NCBI GenBank assembly: GCA_046710535.1
Contig: JBKEHH010000014.1
Coordinates: 1-64,000, forward strand
DNA: 64,000 bases
Origin: CAWVSB01 sp046710535
GTDB lineage: Bacteria; Pseudomonadota; Gammaproteobacteria; Pseudomonadales; CAWVSB01
Reading direction: 5' to 3'
Below the pieces are notes generated by a model. That model was not told the DNA's origin. It ran no database searches and worked only from the letters and a program-made list of their open reading frames with translations. Position numbers and translations under genes: made by a program. Below are positions 17,841-24,921 of the stretch, one piece after another (position 1 is the first letter of the stretch; each line of letters starts with the position of its first letter).

Positions 17841-18764
17841 TTAATGGGAGTGAAAGTGCGCGCCGTCATGTGAATGCTTTGCAAGTTTTTTATCTTGTTG
17901 TTGTTGTTGTTGTTGTTGTTCTTGTTGTTGTTCTTGTTGTTGTTCTTGTTGTTTATCTTGTGGCTCGGAAATAGGCGGTGCAATCGCAGCAATACTAGCT
18001 GGCTCTTGAGCGGCTTGAAATAGTTGTGGTGACGTTTTTGTTATACCTGCATGAACATGATGATGGTCATCTTGATTCAGCGGAAAAGTATCGGGATAAG
18101 TTGTGTGCTGGTAGCTATGTAACTGCATTAATAATAGCAATCCACCGATTAGCATCAAGGCGACATTGGCAGCTTTGCTAAAACGATTAAATGATGCAGT
18201 TTTCTTCCATGCTAATAAAATAACTAGCATCACGCTTAGGGCAGTGATTTGCCCAACTTCAACCCCCATATTAAAAGCCAGTATGTTGAGTATTAGGTCG
18301 TCCTTACCTAGGGGTAATTGTTGAAGGCGTGTTGATAATCCAAAGCCATGAATTAAACCAAATATAAACACCACCCATGTCAAATTAGGCGATGGCGTTT
18401 GAAAATATTTTTTGAATCCATCCAAGTTATCAAAAGCTTTGTAACAGACGGTTAAGGCTATAACAGCATCAATCAAATAATGGTTCGCCTTTAGCGACAA
18501 TAAAGTGGCGAACACCAGTGTTATTGAATGACCAATGGTGAAGGCAGTAATAAATTTAATAATATCGCGGAAACTGGTTAAGAAAAAAATCACGCCAAAC
18601 AGAAACAATAAATGGTCGTAGCCCGACAACATGTGGGTAGCGCCTAGGCGCATATATTCAACCGCCCCTGCATTTAATATGCTGGCTTGATCTTCGGCTG
18701 ACATGCCATGAGAAAAGGCATTAGCGCTGAATAAACACACTAGGGTAATTGTTAGTAATTTCAT
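17841..18764 (-). CDS. HupE/UreJ-family membrane protein with poly-Gln and His-rich tail
   Basis: A 307-residue protein. It has a signal peptide (1-18, ending NAFS), then a HupE/UreJ domain of six or seven helices with the family motifs GATHMLSGYDHLLFLFG (about 41-57), TIGHSITLVFATL and FIFGLIHGFGLS, including His and Asp ligands for a divalent metal. HupE/UreJ proteins are nickel/cobalt permeases or accessory proteins. No hydrogenase or urease gene is in view. The C-terminus is unusual: a DDHHHVH cluster, then a Gln-rich stretch of about 24 residues and a final KHSHDGAHFHSH. The His clusters could bind metal. Confidence 0.85.
   Translation of the reverse strand: MKLLTITLVCLFSANAFSHGMSAEDQASILNAGAVEYMRLGATHMLSGYDHLLFLFGVIFFLTSFRDIIKFITAFTIGHSITLVFATLLSLKANHYLIDAVIALTVCYKAFDNLDGFKKYFQTPSPNLTWVVFIFGLIHGFGLSTRLQQLPLGKDDLILNILAFNMGVEVGQITALSVMLVILLAWKKTASFNRFSKAANVALMLIGGLLLLMQLHSYQHTTYPDTFPLNQDDHHHVHAGITKTSPQLFQAAQEPASIAAIAPPISEPQDKQQEQQQEQQQEQQQQQQQQDKKLAKHSHDGAHFHSH
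17894..17953. repeat. Trinucleotide (TTG/CAA) microsatellite encoding poly-Gln
   Basis: A run of TTG triplets with scattered TTC on the plus strand, that is CAA/GAA on the coding strand, encoding Gln with occasional Glu near the C-terminus of the HupE-like protein. Slippage would change length without shifting the frame. Confidence 0.9.
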
Positions 18765-18976
18765 CGAGTAATACTCTAATAATATTTGGTTTGATACATT
18801 AATAAGAACGCCTAAATACCCATAGGTGACCTAGTATGGCATTATTATCAGGTTTTAAGTTCTAGCATATAGGCAATATATAGTAACAATGTTGGTTAAA
18901 TAATGGCTGCGCACTGTCAGCCGTAGTGGATAACCGTCCCCGAGTTATCCGCAGAAAAATTACAGGCTAAACTGAA

Positions 18977-19945
18977 CTATTTTGACGACGAACGTTTGGC
19001 AATTTCTTCATCCAATATTTTAATCAGTCGCGCTCGATTAAACTCATGGGTTTGGCCATCGTTTAGTTCTAACATTTTGCTAAGTTGACGACGGATAACG
19101 CGGTCGGCTTGTGCCACTGTTTCAATAACTAAATAACGGCTTTTGGGCGCATCACTGTGCATTGCATGTAACGCCGCTTTACCTACTGGGTCAGGGTCGG
19201 GCTGTAGATCCATTTTAGTCAGAGCGTCAAGCAGATAAGCGCGCTCTTGCGGATACGCGGTATCTTCGGTCCAGTAGTTATCGTCATCCATTAGTTTTTT
19301 CGCCGCTACACCGATGTTCGACTTATAGGTGCTTGGCTCAATAATATGCACACTGACATCAAAACGTGCCATTTCCGTAGCCAGCGTGTCGGTGTATGCC
19401 TCAATGGCATGTTTGCTCATGCTGTAAGCGCCAAATACAGGAATAGTAACAATGCCCGCAACTGAACCGGTGGTAGCTATACGACCTTTACTTTCAATTA
19501 TTAGTGGGGCAAATGCTTGAGTCACTCGCACTACGCCGTAAACGTTAACATCCATCTGGTAGTGTAGTTGCTCTACTGGTACTTCTAGTACTGGCCCAAA
19601 AACGTTAACTCCAGCATTGTTAATTAGGCCATATAAGCCCCTACCTTGTAATTTGACGAAGGTTACCGCGGCGTTAATTTCAGTTTGGCTTCGTACATCA
19701 AACTGAACGGCGGTAACGTTGTCCATTTTGTTCATGGCAGCCATTTCATTTTTATGTAAAACCCCGGCATAAACGTAAAAACCATTTTGTGAAAGCTGCT
19801 GCGTCATCTTCAAACCGAGCCCAGAGTTAGCCCCTGTTACCAATACGGCTTTTTGAGTCGCGTTTGCTTCACCATTGTCCGCGGCCGTAAGAGATAAGCT
19901 CCCACATAGCGCTAGGGTAAGTAAAATAAACTGAAATCGTCTCAT
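18977..19945 (-). CDS. Exported short-chain dehydrogenase/reductase
   Basis: An SDR of about 322 residues with an N-terminal signal peptide (RRFQFILLTLALCGSLSL), which is unusual for an NAD(P)-dependent enzyme. Motifs are TGANSGLG, NNAGVNVFG, catalytic Ser in TTGSVAG and YSMSK. I choose ATG 19945 with AGG about 8 bases upstream; ATG 19966 is an in-frame alternative adding seven residues. It may be periplasmic or membrane anchored; the substrate is unknown. Downstream, GGATAAC/GTTATCC (18928-18934 with 18944-18950) forms a hairpin without a T tract. Confidence 0.8.
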   Translation of the reverse strand: MRRFQFILLTLALCGSLSLTAADNGEANATQKAVLVTGANSGLGLKMTQQLSQNGFYVYAGVLHKNEMAAMNKMDNVTAVQFDVRSQTEINAAVTFVKLQGRGLYGLINNAGVNVFGPVLEVPVEQLHYQMDVNVYGVVRVTQAFAPLIIESKGRIATTGSVAGIVTIPVFGAYSMSKHAIEAYTDTLATEMARFDVSVHIIEPSTYKSNIGVAAKKLMDDDNYWTEDTAYPQERAYLLDALTKMDLQPDPDPVGKAALHAMHSDAPKSRYLVIETVAQADRVIRRQLSKMLELNDGQTHEFNRARLIKILDEEIAKRSSSK

Positions 19946-20235
19946 ATAGATTGCCTGGTGGGTCATTGTTGATGGTTACCGCGCTGATACTAACGGTTAT
20001 TGCCTTAAAAAAGAGAGAAATCGTGTAGATATTTATAAAACGTTAACTGGTCAGAGTGAATATGGTTCGATCAAACGGTATACTAAGCCTTGCTGCAACA
20101 AACTAATAAGGCTATGCAAATAGTAGTTGTGTTGATCATATTGACTCAGTGACGAAATAATATTTTAAACGGACGCGGTTTTAATCTATAAGGGTTTTAG
20201 CCTGTTATATCAATCTTATTATGGAGGACTATCAA

Positions 20236-20477
20236 ATGTTTAAGTTATTCATCTTGATTATGTTGTTCTTTTTATCAGTTTTGATTGTGCGTGAGTTGAG
20301 AAAATATTTCACTCGCGATCAAAAAGAAGAGAAGTTACGTGATACCCTTATTAAAGGTGATTTAGTCGACATCGAGTTGGAAATTACTGGAGAAAAGCGC
20401 GTCAGCAAGATGTTCGTGCTGCAATGAACGATCTGAAATCAGTAAATAACAATATCAAGGATAAAAGTAATGACTAA
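20236..20477 (+). pseudogene. Small membrane protein of an SPFH operon, frameshifted
   Basis: ATG 20236 has GGAGG (20223-20227) 8 bases upstream. The product has one transmembrane helix (KLFILIMLFFLSVLIV) followed by a charged coiled coil. The frame shifts at the AAAA run 20393-20396: adding one A joins it to EKARQQDVRAAMNDLKSVN, which ends at TAA 20475-20477, overlapping the SPFH gene's ATG (20470). The restored protein would be about 80 residues. Unless translated by programmed slippage, it is a pseudogene, in line with the deletion in its partner. Confidence 0.6.
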
Positions 20478-20825
20478 AATTCCCGCTAAACTAATCGTAT
20501 TATGAGTCTTGTTCGCAGCAACCTTGGTTGTACTTTTTATGGCGTTCGGTATCAATAATGCCGGTCACCGAACCGTGGTGAAGGTGACGGTGCCTATAAG
20601 CGTTTCGTAATCGAAGCGGATGGTGCGCTGGCGCAGAAACTAGAAACCTATGAGGCTGTGATGGGGCGCTTTGCAGCGGCTATCGAGAAACTAAAGAAGG
20701 TGCCTGAAGTGCAAATGGGCGGGGGCGCTGGTGCTGATGGCGGCTCAAACGCCATGACTCTGATTGAAATGATGAGCGTAAAAGCGGCTAAAGATTTGGC
20801 TTTGGACATGAGCGTCAATAAGTAG
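20470..20825 (+). pseudogene. SPFH/band-7 membrane protein with large internal deletion
   Basis: The N-terminus (starts MTKIPAKLIVL, then a TGA at 20503-20505, then a transmembrane stretch) leads to NNAGHRTVVK, typical of SPFH proteins. It then jumps, in another frame, into GDGAYKRFVIEADGALAQKL, a C-terminal SPFH segment. This ends with the Gly-rich linker and LIEMMSVKAAKDLALDM. Most of the SPFH domain (roughly 270 residues by comparison with the family) is missing. The breakpoint lies at a short GGTGA/GTGA repeat (about 20578-20588). Such proteins scaffold membrane microdomains. Confidence 0.75.
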
Positions 20826-20900
20826 AACTAAGTGGTTTAGCAATAAGGGGTCAGAATGAATGATCCCATCAACTACCAATAGTAGTTTGAGGAATCGACA

Positions 20901-21386
20901 ATGGCTTCTGGAAAGAGAGAAACAATACTGACGTTTATTGCCGAGCCTACGTCGGCTAATTTTGCCGGCAACGTACACGGCGGCAGTGTAATCAAATGGC
21001 TGGATCACGCCGGTTATGCCTGCGCTGCCGGTTGGAGTGGGCGCTATTGCGTGACTGCTAATGTAGGTGGTATCTAGTTTCGCAAGCCTATACATATGGG
21101 TAACTTGGTTTGTGTTAGCGTAAAAATTATCTACACCGGTACATCAAGTGTACATGTGCTTTTGGACGTGAGCGCCACCGATCCTAGAGAAGACAGCTAC
21201 CAGTCTACAGCTCGTTGCATTCTGGTTTTTGTTGCCATGGGCGACGATAAAAAGTCGATGGCGGTTTAGGCTTGGGTTGCAGAAAAAAATGTTAAGGCAT
21301 TGGCTGAAGCGGCAATGCGGTTAATGCACACTAGCCGAGCGATTTAGGAGGATACTCGATCCGCAATAGTTGCTGGCTATGAGTAA
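20901..21386 (+). pseudogene. Acyl-CoA thioesterase (hotdog) with in-frame TAG codons
   Basis: The frame from ATG 20901 encodes a YciA-like acyl-CoA thioesterase: TSANFAGNVHGGSVIKWLDHAGY, with the Asn/His-Gly-Gly region, then YCVTANVGGI. It is broken by TAG at 21075-21077. It continues in frame (FRKPIHMGNLVCV, IYTGTSSVHV, VFVAMGDD) to TAG at 21267-21269 and TAG at 21345-21347, then to TAA at 21384-21386. No indel is needed. The first stop sits where related proteins often have Gln or Arg. The third TAG may be the ancestral end. Likely a pseudogene from point mutations. Confidence 0.8.
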
Positions 21387-21550
21387 ATTGTTGGATGACC
21401 CAGATTAGTTTGATCCCATCAGTCATTCCCGCTTAATCACAGTTTGGCTATTTGGCTAAGCAGAGATTCGGCTCAGTGACGCCCTAATAAACCGAGTTAA
21501 CAATTTTTAAGCGATTTCGCAATTGATGTGGAAACAAACGCATTAAAAAG

Positions 21551-22291
21551 ATGGGCTTTATCCCTGACCAGTGGGAAGCAGCTATTGCCGACTGGCCAGT
21601 GATGCGGCGCTACCAAGGTGCAGACCACGACGCGTTGCGAAATATGGCTTTTCGTTTTTTTGTGCGCAAAACTATTATCTCTGGCGTGGTTTTCAGTTTA
21701 CTAATGATATATGCCTAAAAATAGCCACTAAGGCATGTGTGCCTGTTCTACAGCTCGGCTTAGATTGTTATGACCGCATGTATACCATTATTGATTACGA
21801 AGGTGGGTTTATTCCCAATCGTCCTTATTGCAGTGCGTATGGTGTTTTTCATACCAGAGGCCCTGGTTTAAGCGGCGAAGTCTGGCTGCATGGGCCGCTG
21901 ATTTTGTCATGGGAAGTGGGAAGTGGTAAGTGCAACTGGTGCCCATGCGAGTGCTAATAAAGCCAGTAACGCGGTTATTCATGAGTTTGCACACAAGTTA
22001 GATATATTGCGCGATGGTGCCAACGGCGCTCCGCCTATGCATCCGGCTATGAAACCATGTGAATGGCATGATATTTTTACCGCGGCCTGGGAGCAATTAC
22101 AGCGAGATATGCAAAACAGTAGGCCATTACCCCTGGATGACTATGGGCTAACTAATCCGGCTGATTTTCTTGTTGTGTGCAGTGAGACATTTTTCGAGCA
22201 CCCAGAAAGCATGAAACAACGCATGCCAGAGGTTTATCGACTGCAGTGTCAGTTCTATCGTCAACAGCCAGTCGCGGCGATTTACGTTTAA
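21551..22291 (+). pseudogene. mtfA: MtfA-family (M90) zinc peptidase with two frameshifts
   Basis: Three consecutive frames together encode an MtfA (Mlc titration factor A) peptidase. The first frame opens GFIPDQWEAAI and breaks in the AAAA run at 21668-21671; one extra A would restore YYLWRGFQF. The second frame holds LGLDCYDRMYTIIDYEGGF and LHGPLILSWE and breaks at an exact 7-bp tandem duplication (GGAAGTG at 21912-21918 and 21919-21925). The third frame has the zinc motif VIHEFAHKLD and the C-terminal Glu region NPADFLVVCSETFFEHPE. The catalytic motif is intact, but the gene cannot make a full protein. Confidence 0.9.
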
Positions 22292-22314
22292 GATGATTTT
22301 TTAGAGGTAACTAG

Positions 22315-22461
22315 GTGTATAGTTATGGCATATCTGTACAAAATGCATCCAATGTAATGCGTCATGCGGCCACAAGGTCTATAATAACCAACTGTTTAGT
22401 ATGGTTTTTGCTTTCAGGCGTTGCGGTGATTGTTTTTAATCAATCATTACCCTTGGTCTAA
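22315..22461 (+). CDS. Possible 48-residue single-helix membrane protein
   Basis: GTG 22315 has AGAGG about 8 bases upstream and the frame ends at TAA 22461. Residues 27-44 form a hydrophobic helix (CLVWFLLSGVAVIVFN) after a basic segment (MRHAATRS), compatible with a small inner-membrane protein. No family recognised; it may be spurious, but the ribosome binding site and helix favour it. Confidence 0.4.
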   Translation: MYSYGISVQNASNVMRHAATRSIITNCLVWFLLSGVAVIVFNQSLPLV

Positions 22462-22554
22462 CTAGCAATAATACTTTAAAAACAATATACGCTGTGGCCA
22501 GATTAATTAGTGCGACGTATATTAAAACAATAATTTTAAAAGGAGCACCTTGTA

Positions 22555-22821
22555 GTGCAAGAGAAAATTACCGTGGTAGTTGATTACCTAAATGAAGTGC
22601 AAACACGCTGCACCTTAAGTGCCGCGGCTGAAGCGATAGGGATTACATCCCAAGCGCTTAAAAAACAAATTGGTGAGCCGCGCCCGGAAGTTTCTTGGCT
22701 GGTTAGTCCAACCACTGGCGAGCCCATTAATTACGCCGAAGGTGACAAACATCCTGAGCTTTATCGTACCAAGCGAATGATTACGTCTGCGACGGTTTTA
22801 AAACGTAACCTTGGCTTATAA
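22555..22821 (+). CDS. Small conserved-looking protein with helix-turn-helix-like segment
   Basis: An 88-residue soluble protein starting GTG 22555 with AGGAG about 10 bases upstream. The segment TLSAAAEAIGITSQALKKQIG (about 20-40) looks like a helix-turn-helix of the type that recognises DNA. The C-terminal half contains SWLVSPTTGEP, then YAEGDKHPELY. I do not recognise a named family. It is intact among several pseudogenes. Confidence 0.6.
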   Translation: MQEKITVVVDYLNEVQTRCTLSAAAEAIGITSQALKKQIGEPRPEVSWLVSPTTGEPINYAEGDKHPELYRTKRMITSATVLKRNLGL

Positions 22822-22855
22822 AGAGCTAATATGTTGTTAACAGCGGCCTGTTGCA

Positions 22856-23391
22856 GTGCGCTTTGACTTGGCGTTTAAGCAAATAGCGGAAGTTCAGAGA
22901 ATAGGGCCATCTTGTGAAGTGCGATGGCCAGGTCATAAACACCCTAGCAACTGTTCAATACGAGTTCGAAATAATCTTGATATAGACGCTAGCCGTCAGG
23001 TTGTATGGGCGTGGTTGACTCATGCAACACTTTGGCCTACTTGGTATGAGAATGCTGAAAATGTCTGTATTTTAGATGGTTCAGCGGTTGGCCTCGAAAT
23101 TGGTTCTACTTTTCGCTGGAAAATCATGGGAATCACCGTCAAATGCATGGTGGTCGAATACATCATTAATGAACGCCTGGCATGGAGTGGTCGAGCTTAC
23201 GGTATTGATGTTTATCATTCTTGGGTTCTAGCGCCGTTAACTAGCGGTTGCAGTGTAATAACAGAGGAGACGCAGAGATGCTTGCTAGGCTCGTAAAGAT
23301 GTATCTGCCTGCTAAAATGTATAGTACACATCAACTATGGCAAGACTTTTTGCAAGCAAATGCGTGCAGTGGGCTTCCACCAGCAGCATAA
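22856..23391 (+). pseudogene. SRPBCC-family protein, frameshifted near the C-terminus
   Basis: The frame from GTG 22856 encodes a polyketide cyclase/START-like (SRPBCC) domain: VRNNLDIDASRQVVWAWLTHATLWPTWY, then FRWKIMGITVKCMV and RLAWSGRAYGIDVYHSW. It is lost after TEETQRCLLGS near 23275. A second frame from about 23278 supplies the missing helix (MLARLVKMYLPAKM) and ends at TAA 23391, with HQLWQDFLQANA typical of the family's C-terminal helix. A single indel is enough to explain the break. The upstream 35 residues are unlike the family, so the annotated start may be wrong. Confidence 0.75.
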
Positions 23392-23481
23392 CTAAGAGCT
23401 GTTGCACTGTTGAAGCAGACGATTGTTAAACTACTTAAACTCATCAAAATATCTAATAATCTAGAGTTATAAATTGACATC

Positions 23482-24426
23482 ATGGCTAGAAAAACATTGT
23501 CTTTAAAAGTGAAAAGAAAACAAGACGCTATAGTAGTAGATGAGATGGTTAAGACTGACACACCGGTTGACCCTCAGAAAGTTTTTTTAAATGGTATCGC
23601 AGTTCATCCTTATCAATGTATTCACCTAGAGTTAGGCTCTGCCCAACCCAGTATGCGAACCATGGATTTGATTACACCGATCGGTATGGGCCAGCGCGGT
23701 TTGATTGTTGCGCCGCCAGGCTGCGGTAAAACCACTATTTTGAAACATATTTGCCAGTCGGTTGGAGAAGCTTACCCCGAGATAAAACTTTATGCCTTGC
23801 TGATTGATGAGCGGCCAGAAGAAGTAACTGACTTTAAGCGCAGCGTGCCAGCAGAAGTGCATGCGTCATCGTCGGACGAAGGCTATGCAAAACACGTGCG
23901 GGTTGCCAATAAGCTGCTTAGCAATGCTCAAAAGCAAGCTGGCGAAGGGCATGATGTAATGATTGTTATTGATTCATTGACTAGATTGTCACGCGTATAC
24001 AATGCAACGCAAAAGGGCGGTGGCCGTACAATGACTGGAGGACTTGACTCTAGAGCAATGGAAATACCCCGTAAAATGTTTGGTGCTGCCAGAAAAATTG
24101 AAAACGGTGGCTCGCTTACTATTTTGGCGACTATACTTGTTGATACTGGCAGTCGAATGGACCAGGTAATCTTTGAGGAGTTTAAGGGCACCGGTAATAT
24201 GGAAATCGTGTTATCGCGAGAGATCGCCGAGCAGCGTATTTTTCCCGCCATAGATATTGCTAAAAGTAGCACGCGCCGCGAAGAGCTGTTGTTAAATCCA
24301 AAAGATATTAAGAAGGTAACCGCTTTGCGCAGAGCGCTAACCGGTCTTCAGCCTATTGATGGTGCAAAAACATTACTTGAGCTAATAGAGCAGTACCCTA
24401 CTAATGCAGAGCTGTTAAAGCATTAA
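23482..24426 (+). CDS. Short Rho-like ATPase lacking the primary RNA-binding domain
   Basis: A 314-residue relative of transcription termination factor Rho, which is about 419 residues. The hexameric helicase core is intact: ITPIGMGQRGLIVAPPGCGKTT with the Walker A P-loop (77-84), LLIDERPEEVTD (catalytic Glu region), Walker B-like VMIVIDSLTRLSR, the Q-loop-equivalent RTMTGGLDS, DTGSRMDQVIFEEFKGTGNMEI and the R-loop/arginine-finger SSTRREELLL. The N-terminal 50 residues are basic and do not resemble the OB-fold (cold-shock-like) RNA-binding domain. The P-loop reads PGCGK instead of Rho's PKAGK. It is therefore a paralogue, not the housekeeping rho, which should be elsewhere. Confidence 0.85.
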   Translation: MARKTLSLKVKRKQDAIVVDEMVKTDTPVDPQKVFLNGIAVHPYQCIHLELGSAQPSMRTMDLITPIGMGQRGLIVAPPGCGKTTILKHICQSVGEAYPEIKLYALLIDERPEEVTDFKRSVPAEVHASSSDEGYAKHVRVANKLLSNAQKQAGEGHDVMIVIDSLTRLSRVYNATQKGGGRTMTGGLDSRAMEIPRKMFGAARKIENGGSLTILATILVDTGSRMDQVIFEEFKGTGNMEIVLSREIAEQRIFPAIDIAKSSTRREELLLNPKDIKKVTALRRALTGLQPIDGAKTLLELIEQYPTNAELLKH

Positions 24427-24471
24427 CTACAGAAGTTGAACGACTGTTTATAAAAAAATATTAGGAAGAAT

Positions 24472-24921
24472 ATGGAAAACGCTTTTACTTATTTAATGCG
24501 TGTACGCTACGCTGACTGTGATGCACAGCAAGTTGTCTTTAATGCAAAGTACGCTGAGTACATCGATGCTGCTGCTACGGAATACATCAGAGCAGTGTGG
24601 GGTAGTTTTAATACTTTGCTAGACAAAGGGTTTGATAACCAAGTAGTGAGTTTAAAAATCGATTGGAAAGCATCTGCGGTATTTGATGACGTAATCGGTA
24701 TAAGAATGGATACTACTAATATTGGGAATAGCTCATATACGGTAGAGGCTGAGTTTTTTAATTATAAAACTAACAAAGTATTTGCCCTCGCCACCGTAGT
24801 GTATGTAATGGTGAATACGGCCGATTATACCAAGATTACTATTCCTGATGAATTTAGGAAGACGATTGAAGTTGGTGCGCCTGGGGTCTTGGTCAATCAT
24901 GCTGGAGTTGCTGTTAAGTAG
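24472..24921 (+). CDS. 4HBT-family acyl-CoA thioesterase
   Basis: A 149-residue single hotdog-fold thioesterase of the 4-hydroxybenzoyl-CoA thioesterase family. The motif RVRYADCDAQQVVFNAKYAEYIDAA (split here as RVRYADCDAQQ and VVFNAKYAEY) carries the catalytic Asp and the Tyr/Phe-Asn-Tyr pattern; YbgC is the classic relative. The real acyl substrate is unknown. AGGAAG lies 6-7 bases before the ATG. It lies 45 bases after the Rho-like gene, so the two may share a transcript, and its end overlaps the convergent oppDF gene by 8 bases. Confidence 0.85.
   Translation: MENAFTYLMRVRYADCDAQQVVFNAKYAEYIDAAATEYIRAVWGSFNTLLDKGFDNQVVSLKIDWKASAVFDDVIGIRMDTTNIGNSSYTVEAEFFNYKTNKVFALATVVYVMVNTADYTKITIPDEFRKTIEVGAPGVLVNHAGVAVK

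Noticed and set aside
18928..18950. GGATAAC/GTTATCC hairpin after the exported SDR gene
   Set aside because: The stem is short and no T tract follows in either direction, so I do not call it a terminator.
1348..21347. Genome-wide recoding of TAG
   Set aside because: Intact genes here end with TAG (for example at 7349, 8643, 24921, 35245 and 53984), so TAG is a normal stop.
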